Positions 1-40,590 of a DNA stretch of 64,000 nucleotides are shown piece after piece (the stretch's first letter is position 1; every line of letters begins with the position of its first letter). The stretch spans positions 26,725,248-26,789,247 of the forward strand of contig NC_049980.1 of assembly GCF_000003815.2 (NCBI RefSeq), given 5' to 3'. The notes beneath the pieces were generated by a model. That model saw nothing but the letters and a program-made list of their open reading frames with translations. It searched no databases and was not told where the DNA came from. The stretch comes from Branchiostoma floridae (taxonomy: Eukaryota; Chordata; Leptocardii; Amphioxiformes; Branchiostomatidae). The translations under genes were made by a program, and so were the position numbers.

Positions 1-960
1 CGTGATAACCTGACCTGACGTGCGTTTACGTGTTGAAGACGGACGTGATCGTGATCTACAACACTGTGCTAGTTATACCGTGATAACATGGCCTGATGTG
101 TGTTTACGTGTTGATCTCGGACGTGATCGGGATCTACAAGACTGTGCTAATTATACTGTGATAACATGGCCTGATGTGTGTTTACGTGTTGGACTCGAAC
201 GGGATCCGGATCTACAACCGACTGTGCTAGTTATACCGTGATAACCTGGCCTGACACGTGTTTATTTGTTGACCCCGGGCGTGAACGGGATCTACAACAC
301 TGTGCTAATTATACCGTGATAACCTGGCCTGACAATAGTGACATGTGTTCATGTGTTGACCCCGGGCGTGAACGGGATCTACAACACTGTGCAAGTTATA
401 CCGTGATAACCTGGCCTGATATGTGTTTATGTGTTGACCCCGGGCGTGAACGGGATCCACAACACTGTGCTAGGGAGCTGTACCGTGATAACCTGGCCTG
501 ACAATAGTGACATGTGTTCATGTGTTGACCCCGGGCGTGAACGGGATCTACAACACTGTGCTAGTTATACCGTGATAACCTGGCCTGACATGTGTTTATG
601 TGTTGACCCCGGGCGTGAACGGGATCCACAACACTGTGATAGTTATAACGTGATAACCTGGCCTGACATGTGTTTATGCGTTGACCTCGGGCGTGAACGG
701 GATCTGCAACACTGTGCTAGGGAGCTGTACCGTGATAACCTGGCCTGGCGTGTGTTTATGTGTTTACCTCGGGCGTGAACGGGATCTTCAACACTGTGAT
801 AGGGAGCTGTGTCATGATAACATGGCCTGACGTGTGTTTACGTGTTTAACTCGGACGTGATCGGGATCGCGGCAACACTATGCAAGTTATACCGTGATTA
901 CATGGCCGGACATGTGTTTGTAAACCTGTGGAACTCGGATGTGATTTGAATCTGCAACAC
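1..960. repeat. 78-bp tandem satellite, about 12 copies
   Basis: The core GTGATAACCTGGCCTGA recurs at about 1, 79, 157, 237, 315, 402, 484, 570, 648, 729, 812 and 892, so the unit is about 78 bp. Some units carry a short extra segment near AATAGTGACATGTG. Copies are most alike between 240 and 780 and decay to the right. Because 78 is a multiple of 3, open frames run through several units and repeat a 26-residue pattern. I read this as a by-product of unit length, since there is no start context, splice logic or known domain. The array runs off the left edge of the window. Confidence 0.93.
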
Positions 961-1282
961 TGTGCCAGGGAGCTGTGGCTGTTGGCAGCCACTTCTGCGT
1001 TCCAGGTTAATACCGCACATATTTAAGGCAGTCATAACCGACTTACAGATCACCTTCCCGATGACATCATTCGGATTATCATTCTGAGCAGTTCGACTTC
1101 GGACTACAGTTGACATTCCGGTATTCCAGGAGAACTCCATCTTGGATTGCCCTTATCAATAGAATAGTTTTTAAGGTTTGTTTATTCTGTTGTGTTTATG
1201 GACTATGCCAGCTCAAATTGAGCTTGGACTACTATGTGTTCAGTAGGATTTGAGAAACAAACAGATACTTTCGATTTCATAC
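961..1282. other. intergenic, no feature recognised
   Basis: This stretch lies between the decaying end of the satellite and the relict amylase exon. I see no coding signal or known repeat. Any homologue of amylase exon 13 for the relict copy should lie here, and it is absent. Confidence 0.5.
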
Positions 1283-1425
1283 CGTTATGTTCGTTAACAG
1301 TCCATATCCACATCTAGCATCCAGTAGTGGTCCCCCCACTGGTTGAGTGGTGTGTAGCCGTACCCCTGAGAGCTGACTGTAGCCGCGTTGTTGGAGTTAC
1401 TCGTAGTCCAGACCAGACGACTACC
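1283..1425 (-). pseudogene. relict alpha-amylase exon 12 (fourth copy)
   Basis: The translation matches exon 12 of the three intact genes, including the motif [20 protein letters not shown]. At its 3' end the shared coding text TGTTCGCGAACAGAA has become TGTTAACGAACATAA. This creates an in-frame stop directly after the final DMDC and shortens the exon by 2 nt (143 against 145), although the donor-like CG/GTATG is kept. About 150 bp of the adjoining intron is also homologous to intron 11 of genes A and B, out to the SINE at 1611. No exon 13 or exon 11 accompanies it. It is the remnant of a former amylase copy or of a partial duplication downstream of gene A. Confidence 0.88.
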
Positions 1426-1610
1426 CTGTGCACTAAGGCCCTTTGGTCGGAGGGACGGATTGAAATGAAGCAGGAAGGTGATTGATAGTTGATGGGAGCA
1501 ATATAAACTATCGCTAAAACTATAATAAAGGGAGAAATATCTGTCAGCACAAGACCTTCCGAATGGAACTATTATATGCCCCATGAGAGACAAATTTTCG
1601 ATTGGGTTCA

Positions 1611-1803
1611 AGGGCTAAAGTGCGTGGGGTGTGGTTCTCCCCTTACACAGGACCTCCATTTAACGTCCTATCCGAGGGACGGCCCTAGCCGAAGCTAGGT
1701 ACTCATTTGAACCTGAGGAAAGTGAGGAAAGTCGTGTAAAGTGCTTTTTTTCGATACCTCTCGGTCCTGAGTCAAACACGCTGCCGCTGCGCCACGCGAC
1801 CTC
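1611..1803 (-). mobile_element. tRNA-derived SINE with a conserved central domain
   Basis: On the minus strand the element opens with GAGGTCGCGTGGCGCAGCGG, a tRNA-like head with an A-box, then a degenerate B-box region (GACCGAGAGGT). A central block GGATAGGACGTTAAATGGAG follows, of the kind conserved across SINE families in marine invertebrates. It abuts the homologous flank of the relict amylase exon and probably marks where that duplication was cut. Family assignment needs a repeat library. Confidence 0.7.
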
Positions 1804-2605
1804 ACTAACCTTGACCATTTTCAATGATACAAAGCGGCATTTGCTTTTATTATTTTATTATCTCTCTAAATTACACGTGAGATGTAACAATATCTATCAA
1901 CAATAGATGTTCCTCACGAACAAAGTTACCTTTGAAATTCCTGCTATCCTGTCATTAATGGTGCAAACTATTAACCTAGTTTGCATGATTTACGTATCAT
2001 AACGTTGGTCGTTATTTGATTTAACGACAAAAATTATGAAAATCCATCCGCTTCTTCTTGACTTGTCATGTTTCAACGTCTGCAACTACGACTGCATGCC
2101 CTTCTTGGTAGAAATGTTAGGCAAAGGTTAACATACTGCTTTTGCTTGCAAATATGCCTTTTTAGTTTGCTTATTTATTTGCACCTTATAACCACAACGC
2201 TTGTATTCTAATGTCATAAGATTTTGGGGAGGTCAATACAGTACCCTTTAGCTAGCTAGCTTCCCCTTATGTTTTATTTATCTATCTATCATCCTTTTAT
2301 TATGCTATAATTTCTTGTCTGTATGTATGAGAAAAAATAAACAATCCTTGCGATACTACTTAACTCACCAACTATAATCATCAATGCTGTCACGGTGACC
2401 AAAATTTGTCTACCTCTTATCTAATAAAGTCCACTACCAAAATGATGTACGTCGAAGGTATCAAGTTCCGTTTCTTGTTCTTATCGTCTCTCTTATCATT
2501 TCCATCTTCCTTCCTGCCTCTCTCCCTCCTACGGTTTTCACAAATAGATCTCATCCATAAAACATGTGACATAAGCAGAATAATCAGCAAAATTTCTAAG
2601 TAATC
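1804..2605. other. intergenic, AT-rich, 3' of amylase A
   Basis: This is AT-rich sequence downstream of the amylase A stop codon. The part from about 2400 to 2600 resembles the 3' flank of gene B (about 15020-15180): both contain TCTCATCCATAAAAC and pyrimidine-rich CTTTCCTCCCT-like text. I see no other gene. Confidence 0.5.
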
Positions 2606-13600
<10,995 letters not shown>

Positions 13601-14022
13601 TTCTAACAGAAAGGAAAGAGAAGAGAAGAAACATGTTGCAAACATTATTCCACCGTATTGCAGGATAGGTACACATGCATACGTGGTAGTGTTCACAAAA
13701 TTCACAATATACATTCTGCTAACGTCACTTGCTAACGGCACCCTTTTGTCCTCCTGAACACACTCCGAAGGTTTTGCTACTAATATCTCTTCAACTATTC
13801 CAGTAACAATAATTGGAAACATTTTCTTAATCCCCCCTTCCCCAGCTACAACGTTTTTTTGGCATTGTTACGACTGTGAGAAAAGGTGCGACTGTATACG
13901 TAGCAAAACAAACACACGCGTCCGTCTCTCAACATTACACGCTATATCGACTATACCAAGCATTGAACTGAAGAGTACATACATAAAATATGAGACAACA
14001 CTTTTAAGCAATCGGTACATAC

Positions 14023-14135
14023 CGAGGGGGGATGTCCCTGTCGGTGAACAAGAGAATTAATGTGCTTCTGGAAACAATTCTCGACTTGAGAAAATCGAGA
14101 AAAGAATGTTCCGAAAAAAAGCTATATTTGTCATT
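14023..14135 (-). promoter_or_regulatory. candidate 5' noncoding exon and core promoter for amylase A
   Basis: On the minus strand GGACATCC..CCCTCG is followed by a good donor (GTATGT) at 14022-14017. The matching sequence upstream of gene B (donor at 26639) is conserved. About 100 bp further upstream lies a weak TATA-like AAATATAGC (14124-14132) and then the palindrome TATCACGTGATA. The first coding exon is preceded by an acceptor, so a noncoding first exon must exist. This is the best-placed candidate, but it is an inference. Confidence 0.3.
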
Positions 14136-14486
14136 TTGCCTATCACGTGATAAATCTGACCAACCACGTAGCCTGAATCTGAATCCTAGCCCCTCCCGTG
14201 GGAATACCAAGATGGCTGTTTGGACTGTTCTGTCCCTGGGAGCGACCAACAAGTGCCTAACATGTAACAGTACACGTGTCATCGTCTGACTCCATGTGGT
14301 GGGAATGGTTATGAAACGAAATCAATCCAGACGAGCAGCAACTAAACATACTGATATTAAGTTGACCCCGGGCCTGTTTAATTTCAAAATGGCCAGTACG
14401 ACCTTATGAAATAATGACTCGCCAGGTCCGAGGGAATCTTGTGTTTACCACGATTGTTTACGTCACATAATCGATTTGATTTGATG

Positions 14487-14488
<2 letters not shown>

Positions 14489-14531
<43 letters not shown>
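14489..14531. repeat. (TA)n microsatellite
   Basis: About 21 TA units without interruption. The same position in the B-C spacer has only a short TATATG. Confidence 0.97.
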
Positions 14532-14534
<3 letters not shown>

Positions 14535-14584
14535 AATAAACAAACGATCCTTGTTATCTTACAATCAGTCCATGTTCTCATTAC

Positions 14585-14905
14585 CTTTGTCAAGAAGGTT
14601 ATGTTTTGGGTAGTGTTTGTTTGTATGTTTGTAGAAGACCAGCAAAACTCGAGAGCGCTTAAATGGATTGTATTGATATTCGATATGTCGGGAGGTCATG
14701 ATGAGTCCTAGACAGAGAAGAATATTGATAGATATAAATTATGCAAAGTAATGACCTAATTTGCATAATTTATGAGAAACGGCTATAATGTCATTCTGGT
14801 AAATGACCGGAGCTTCTTATAGCATTTGGAAGATTGTACAGGTGAACATCGTTGTTAATTATGCAAATGAGGTTCTAATTTGCATAAATTATCAGAAAAT
14901 GCGAT
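14585..14905. repeat. interspersed repeat in the A-B spacer
   Basis: GTCAAGAAGGTTATGTTTTG, GTAGAAGACCAGCAAAACTC and GAGAGCGCTTAAATGGATTG match the block at 57345-57440. It ends in paired ATTATGCAAATGAG / TTTGCATAAATTA text. It interrupts homology between the two intergenic spacers. Confidence 0.7.
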
Positions 14906-15186
14906 AAAAGCCTTCTTTTTTAAACATAGATTGCGTACGTCTCTTGTTTGGTGGAGGAGATGACCCCATAATATTGAGCGTGACCTAATGCGCGCATTTC
15001 TTATCAAATGAAATTCACTACCGAAATAACGTCTGTTGCATGTAAGAACGTACTATTTCTTTCTTCGGCTCCTTTCCTCTCTTTCCTCCCTCCCTACCTT
15101 CGGTTAAAACACAAAGATCTCATCCATAAAACAAGAGACAAAAACAGAATAACCAGCTGAGGTATTCATTTATTTTCCAATTGGTC

Positions 15187-23736
<8,550 letters not shown>

Positions 23737-24802
23737 TTCTAAAAGAAAGGAAAGACAAGAAAAGAAACATGTTACCAACATACTGCAGGATAGGTACACA
23801 TTCCAAACTTATTGCTGTATCCATTCAAGCATGTCTTAAAAACATTTCTTTAAGACCTTTTGTTCGTGATATCTAACAAAAGCTACCGCAGAAAGTAGAT
23901 GCTACAGTTATGATGATGGATGGTGTTGAGGAAAAAGCTTTAACAAAAAATGTAAGAACAAAAGAACAGGGACTCGGACGTTTCGAAAGATGAATTTTTC
24001 GCCCCAAGACAACTTGCCTGGTGTGGAAACGATTCGCAAAGATGTTAGGGCTGATTTGTGAGCCAAAAATTCTCCCGGTGGAATGTTATTCAGTTATTCA
24101 TGATTTACCCCTATTCAGACGGGGGGGATGGCTTTTGAAACCTGCGCCAACTTTCATGTCGCATAATGCCAGAACGGCTTAATATAGAGCCACCAAATCT
24201 AGTAACCGTACTACAATTTAGCTAGCAACAATTTCACAAAGTTTGAAAAATGTGCCCTTTTCGCTAATTTCTGTTCCAATGTATTTTTCACGTTTATTTG
24301 CTATATCACTGCTATTTTCTGCTATACGCTTAGAACATTTGACCTTGACAATGTAAGGGTCAACGCCGTTTGTAGCTTTGTACAAACTTAAGTCTAAAAC
24401 AACAGTTCGGTATCTCAAACTTGCATGAGAGCTTTTTTTCCGAATTTCTTTAAAATTTGTCACACATTTGCATAATCCATGCATGGTGATATTCATCTTT
24501 TGTAAGTTGCACACGTCACATGTGATAAGTATAAAATTCCTTAGGAATCATCCTTGCATCAATTATGCAAATGAGCATCTGTTAATGTTACAACTGCCCT
24601 TTGTTACATATGTATAACATGTATCGAATCTATGATATCAATGACTGTTCCTCTCTTCATTGATTATAACTGTTACATAAAATACATTACATAATATGTT
24701 ACATAATATAACCCTATCATTGAACGCCTTTGGTTTATGAGATTTCCTCACTAATTATACAAATTAGATCATGATTATGCATCATGATATGGTTTAGCAT
24801 GG

Positions 24803-24922
24803 GTTAATGACCCGCCCCGAGGTGTATATGGTGTCATAACGCCTGGTCCTTTGCTATAACCACCGAATAAAACCACCGATGTGAGCGAGATGTGTACACC
24901 GAGGAATAGGCGGGTCATTAAC
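24803..24922. mobile_element. small hairpin / MITE-like element
   Basis: GTTAATGACCCGCC at the left end is matched by the perfect inverted copy GGCGGGTCATTAAC at the right. Weaker pairing extends inward (CGAGGTGTA against TACACCGAGG). Confidence 0.65.
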
Positions 24923-25146
24923 GTTATTATCATATAGCCCACCCAAACTTGCAAACTCCTGTATGACGCATAGATCTCTTGGTACTATACGTGTGAAGTC
25001 CTTTGTCGAATTTTTGAAAATTCACATTTGTTCTTGGGTACATGCATATGTAAGGAGATTACACATTGCATTTTGAAACCAAAAATTTCCACAGAAAATA
25101 TTCGAAACATTGCAGGCTTTTTAGAACAACAAAACTCATTATCAAT

Positions 25147-25811
25147 NNNNNNNNNNNNNNNNNNNNNNNNNNNNNNNNNNNNNNNNNNNNNNNNNNNNNN
25201 NNNNNNNNNNNNNNNNNNNNNNNNNNNNNNNNNNNNNNNNNNNNNNNNNNNNNNNNNNNNNNNNNNNNNNNNNNNNNNNNNNNNNNNNNNNNNNNNNNNN
25301 NNNNNNNNNNNNNNNNNNNNNNNNNNNNNNNNNNNNNNNNNNNNNNNNNNNNNNNNNNNNNNNNNNNNNNNNNNNNNNNNNNNNNNNNNNNNNNNNNNNN
25401 NNNNNNNNNNNNNNNNNNNNNNNNNNNNNNNNNNNNNNNNNNNNNNNNNNNNNNNNNNNNNNNNNNNNNNNNNNNNNNNNNNNNNNNNNNNNNNNNNNNN
25501 NNNNNNNNNNNNNNNNNNNNNNNNNNNNNNNNNNNNNNNNNNNNNNNNNNNNNNNNNNNNNNNNNNNNNNNNNNNNNNNNNNNNNNNNNNNNNNNNNNNN
25601 NNNNNNNNNNNNNNNNNNNNNNNNNNNNNNNNNNNNNNNNNNNNNNNNNNNNNNNNNNNNNNNNNNNNNNNNNNNNNNNNNNNNNNNNNNNNNNNNNNNN
25701 NNNNNNNNNNNNNNNNNNNNNNNNNNNNNNNNNNNNNNNNNNNNNNNNNNNNNNNNNNNNNNNNNNNNNNNNNNNNNNNNNNNNNNNNNNNNNNNNNNNN
25801 NNNNNNNNNNN
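25147..25811. other. assembly gap (665 N)
   Basis: Run of N in the spacer between amylase B and C. Confidence 1.
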
Positions 25812-26639
25812 ATGTTGGCCGATAGGGCTTACCAGTATAAATAAAGGTGAAATGAACTGAACTGAACTGCAGGGACTATAGGGTAATCATATAAAGGGGA
25901 GGGCGGGTGCGTCGGATCAAGAAAAGTTTCCCTGACCCTCCCTTAGCTCAAGTTTTCCCCTGAACTGGTCCCCTCGCCACCCCCATGGCCACCTGCGATA
26001 AATTCCTTGCCCCTCCCCTTGTCTGACATCTTAACATTTTATCCAAAACTATTAAACGGTACCGGTGCTGGAAAATGATTCTCGCCGACATTCACAAGAA
26101 AGTGTAAAAACAGTGAATTTCTTTAACTACTGCTTTCCGGGCAATCCACAAGCTAACTATGGAGGCAATTGATCACACATACAAGATGTATAAACACCAG
26201 CATTGATGTTCCCATAATGCGTTGTTGCTTAAGTAAGAAAACAGTCCTACATCTGCTTGGAGTCATTCATGATGTGTAACAAGGACATACTAGACTAAGT
26301 ATGTACCCAAATAAGGTTAAAGGTCATGGGCCCTTGTACCTATAGATATGACCATTTCTTTAATACCCGGGGTGGGGGGGGGGGGGGGTGGCATAAAATC
26401 AAAGCCCTGCTGGCGAAGCTAGCACACTTTTTCAGTCAGTAGCTTAATACACTATGGGAAAATGATCAATGACTCGCACAAGCGTGGCCCTACAACAAAG
26501 TCAAACACAACTCCGCCTGCATGCTGAAAAAGAATATTAGTCTTACAGTGTTTGTATGAATATCAACTATACCAAACATTAAAATGATCAGTACAGTATA
26601 TAAAATATGAGGCAACACTTTTAAGCAATCGGTACATAC

Positions 26640-26750
26640 CGAGGGCGGATGTCCCTGTCCGTGAACTAGAAAATTAGATAAGAGTGGAAACAATTCTAAC
26701 TTGAGAAAGTCAGTCGAAGAATGTTTGAGAAAATAAAACTGTGTCCTTTT
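26640..26750 (-). promoter_or_regulatory. candidate 5' noncoding exon and core promoter for amylase B
   Basis: Homologous to 14023-14135. The minus strand reads GGACATCCGCCCTCG followed by GTATGTACC, and upstream lie GTTTTATTTTC and TATCGCGTGATA. If used by gene B, the first intron would be about 2.9 kb and would span the N gap. Inference from conservation and splice logic only. Confidence 0.25.
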
Positions 26751-27364
26751 GCCTATCGCGTGATAAATCTGACCAACCATGTAACATGAATTCTAGCCTC
26801 CTCGTGGGAATACCAAGATGGCTGTTTGGACAGCAAGGACCTTATATAACGTTCTTGTCGGGAGCGACCAACAGGTGCCTACACGTGTCATCGTCTGGCG
26901 TTTTTACTCCATGCGGTGGGAATGGTTATGAAACGAAATTAATCCAGACGAGCAGCAACTAAACATGCTGATTTTAAGTTGACCCCGGGGCTGTACATGT
27001 GGCTTAGTCTCATAATGGCCAGAATAAATGTGAAATAAAGACTGAATAGGCCCGAGGGAATCAAAAAAGATGTTTCCTACGCTGAAGCATCATCTTTACC
27101 ACGATTGTTTACGGCACATAATCGATTCGATTTGATGTCTGTATATGTGGGAATAAACAAGCGATCTTTGTTGTCATCTTACAGCCAGGCCATGTTCTCA
27201 TTAGCCACGTTGAGGTTATTAATCAAGATCAAGTAAAGTCCACTACCGAAATGATGTATATCGCAAGTATGAAATTCCTTCTTAATAGATAATTCTCATC
27301 CATAAAACATGCGACAGAAACAGAATATAATCAGCAGAGGTATTCGTTTATTTTCCAATTGGTC

Positions 27365-37869
<10,505 letters not shown>

Positions 37870-38376
37870 TTCTTAAAGGGAATGGAAAGAAAAAAAAATG
37901 TTGCAAATATTGTATCAACATATTGCATGTTAGTTACACATTGAAAACTTGTTGCTGTATTTATTCAAGCACGCCTTAAATACCTTTGTTTTAGAATTTT
38001 GCTTTAAATATTCAACAAAAGCTACGGTAGAAAGAACTGAGTAATCATTGCTCCAGATGTTTTCCTTGTTAGTTTTCTGTTTCAGCTTTGATGATACATG
38101 CTCAAAACACGTAAGATATATGAAAAATCTATAAAAGGGAAAAGATAGAAGATATACTCGTACGAAAAACCTAATTATTCGTTTTTTAAAGCATAATATT
38201 GTACTAGTACATTCTTTTAACTTTGCCCACTTTCAATATGGGCTGACGGTTCAGAGACTGCCAACAAGTAGTTGTCAAAAACATGAAAAAAAATACTTCA
38301 TCTTTGGAAAGTAAAATCCTACAGTCGACAGCCAGCTGGTTCGAATAGAAATTTTGGGCAGTTATCAGGTACTTAC

Positions 38377-38444
38377 CTCAAGTTTTGCCGTCCGGTTCTG
38401 CTTTGGTCGTAGACAATGCGCGGATCTTGGGGATCGAATTTATA
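38377..38444 (-). promoter_or_regulatory. TATA box and 5' noncoding exon of amylase C
   Basis: On the minus strand TATAAAT (38438-38444) is followed about 30 nt downstream by a probable start site near 38414. A short exon then ends ...AACTTGAG with a consensus GTAAGT donor at 38376-38371. The first coding exon of gene C begins with an acceptor just before aaATG (37871), so splicing across about 500 bp would join them. Genes A and B have no matching sequence at this spacing. Confidence 0.6.
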
Positions 38445-38606
38445 CAAAAAGAGCAGGCGTCTTTAAAAACAGTTTTTGTTTTTCGTCACCAAAAGTTATA
38501 ACGTTATAGCGCGATAATGTAATGGCCATTGGAAGAATATGATAGGGCAAGATAGTATGCTGACTTTAGGAAATATTGTTGATGTAATGAATTTCTCTGG
38601 CCAAAT

Positions 38607-39530
38607 NNNNNNNNNNNNNNNNNNNNNNNNNNNNNNNNNNNNNNNNNNNNNNNNNNNNNNNNNNNNNNNNNNNNNNNNNNNNNNNNNNNNNNNNNNNNNN
38701 NNNNNNNNNNNNNNNNNNNNNNNNNNNNNNNNNNNNNNNNNNNNNNNNNNNNNNNNNNNNNNNNNNNNNNNNNNNNNNNNNNNNNNNNNNNNNNNNNNNN
38801 NNNNNNNNNNNNNNNNNNNNNNNNNNNNNNNNNNNNNNNNNNNNNNNNNNNNNNNNNNNNNNNNNNNNNNNNNNNNNNNNNNNNNNNNNNNNNNNNNNNN
38901 NNNNNNNNNNNNNNNNNNNNNNNNNNNNNNNNNNNNNNNNNNNNNNNNNNNNNNNNNNNNNNNNNNNNNNNNNNNNNNNNNNNNNNNNNNNNNNNNNNNN
39001 NNNNNNNNNNNNNNNNNNNNNNNNNNNNNNNNNNNNNNNNNNNNNNNNNNNNNNNNNNNNNNNNNNNNNNNNNNNNNNNNNNNNNNNNNNNNNNNNNNNN
39101 NNNNNNNNNNNNNNNNNNNNNNNNNNNNNNNNNNNNNNNNNNNNNNNNNNNNNNNNNNNNNNNNNNNNNNNNNNNNNNNNNNNNNNNNNNNNNNNNNNNN
39201 NNNNNNNNNNNNNNNNNNNNNNNNNNNNNNNNNNNNNNNNNNNNNNNNNNNNNNNNNNNNNNNNNNNNNNNNNNNNNNNNNNNNNNNNNNNNNNNNNNNN
39301 NNNNNNNNNNNNNNNNNNNNNNNNNNNNNNNNNNNNNNNNNNNNNNNNNNNNNNNNNNNNNNNNNNNNNNNNNNNNNNNNNNNNNNNNNNNNNNNNNNNN
39401 NNNNNNNNNNNNNNNNNNNNNNNNNNNNNNNNNNNNNNNNNNNNNNNNNNNNNNNNNNNNNNNNNNNNNNNNNNNNNNNNNNNNNNNNNNNNNNNNNNNN
39501 NNNNNNNNNNNNNNNNNNNNNNNNNNNNNN
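38607..39530. other. assembly gap (924 N)
   Basis: Run of N upstream of amylase C. Confidence 1.
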
Positions 39531-40423
39531 ACGTACTGACCAACTTTTGTCAAAACAGATAGTTACATCAAAAGTTACGGCCATATAACTGCTCGACTGA
39601 AGAATCAGCAGATGTCACAGGCCTTAAACTGCTGAGTAGTTCAGCTGTCTTGTAACAAGTGGTGTCACCACGAGCTGAGGCACATAACGTTATGCAAACA
39701 AGATAAGCAGTGAATTAACTTCGCAGTTCTCACGAAGTCGTAAATCGTACATAATTAAAATGATATATCATGTTACTCTGCTTTTTTACGATGAGAATTT
39801 GATATCTGTGTTGGACAAGGGTATTTGATTGATTTATTCAGCTATTTGAGTAATTGCAGTAACGTTACACTTACATTGTGTGTACATCTCCATCTGGCAC
39901 CGATTGAACCCTCGAAAAATAAATTACATATGGCTATGTTGTTAGATAATTTGTGCGGTATGTGGTATATGGTATGTTTTAGGACACGGAGTTGGGTGTG
40001 CGAGTATATGAGTCCACTTGTACTGTGTGCATTTCAACACCTGAGTCTTGTTGTTTCCCACAGTTAAGTGCCATTTACCAGATAACGCCCTATACGGTCG
40101 GCGCCCGGTAACTATTTCGACGAAGGTGTGTGTGGCGATTTTCAAGACCATTTCAAGTAAGGTAAGGACATGCAAGTTTGTCTGTTTTGTGCGTGATGTG
40201 ATTTAGATTACTTGTTCTGAGATTACTAGCTATCTACATTTGGTGAACGATTTCGTCAAACGATCTACAGGTCTGTGACCTGAACTGTGATACTGAACTG
40301 TGAGAACCTACGTCACGACTCTCACGTCATGCATGTTTGTTAAATGAGTCGTATCTCGTGTTTCCAAACAGAACATTCTAGAAATTCGATGACGCACACG
40401 ACTTTAACACCCTCTTCCAACTC

Positions 40424-40590
40424 NNNNNNNNNNNNNNNNNNNNNNNNNNNNNNNNNNNNNNNNNNNNNNNNNNNNNNNNNNNNNNNNNNNNNNNNNNNNN
40501 NNNNNNNNNNNNNNNNNNNNNNNNNNNNNNNNNNNNNNNNNNNNNNNNNNNNNNNNNNNNNNNNNNNNNNNNNNNNNNNNNNNNNNNNNN
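40424..40590. other. assembly gap (167 N)
   Basis: Run of N in the intergenic spacer. Confidence 1.

Larger units (their letters stand above)
13603..15186. other. amylase A-B spacer
   Basis: This 1.6-kb spacer holds a block homologous to the B-C spacer (13985-14590 against 26560-27210), a TA microsatellite, and an inserted interspersed repeat (14585-14905). It then joins the 3' flank of gene B. No protein-coding exon is supported. Confidence 0.6.
23739..27364. other. amylase B-C spacer with assembly gap
   Basis: It contains a dispersed repeat near 24090-24200 (related to 35605-35700), a small hairpin at 24803-24922, the N gap 25147-25811, a G run near 26365, and the block 26560-27210 homologous to the A-B spacer. 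No coding exon is supported. Spliced 5' noncoding sequence of gene B may lie here. Confidence 0.6.

Noticed and set aside
20-778. Long overlapping open frames at the left edge
   Set aside because: They are translations of the 78-bp satellite, whose length keeps the frame open. No start context, splice sites or domain.
1-960. CRISPR-like periodic repeat
   Set aside because: Units are continuous 78-bp tandem copies with no unique spacers, and the surrounding DNA is animal nuclear sequence.
14213-14289. Short plus-strand gene starting MAVWTVLSLGATNKC
   Set aside because: The frame is not preserved in the homologous block at 26818-26960, so it is unlikely to be coding.
23739-24520. TATA promoter for amylase B like that of copy C
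   Set aside because: I searched the sequence upstream of gene B for the TATAAAT plus AACTTGAG/GTAAGT leader seen in C and found no match.
38496-39588. Very long open frames of several hundred codons (also at 25028-25860, 52849-53792 and 55786-56640)
   Set aside because: They consist almost wholly of N and carry no information.
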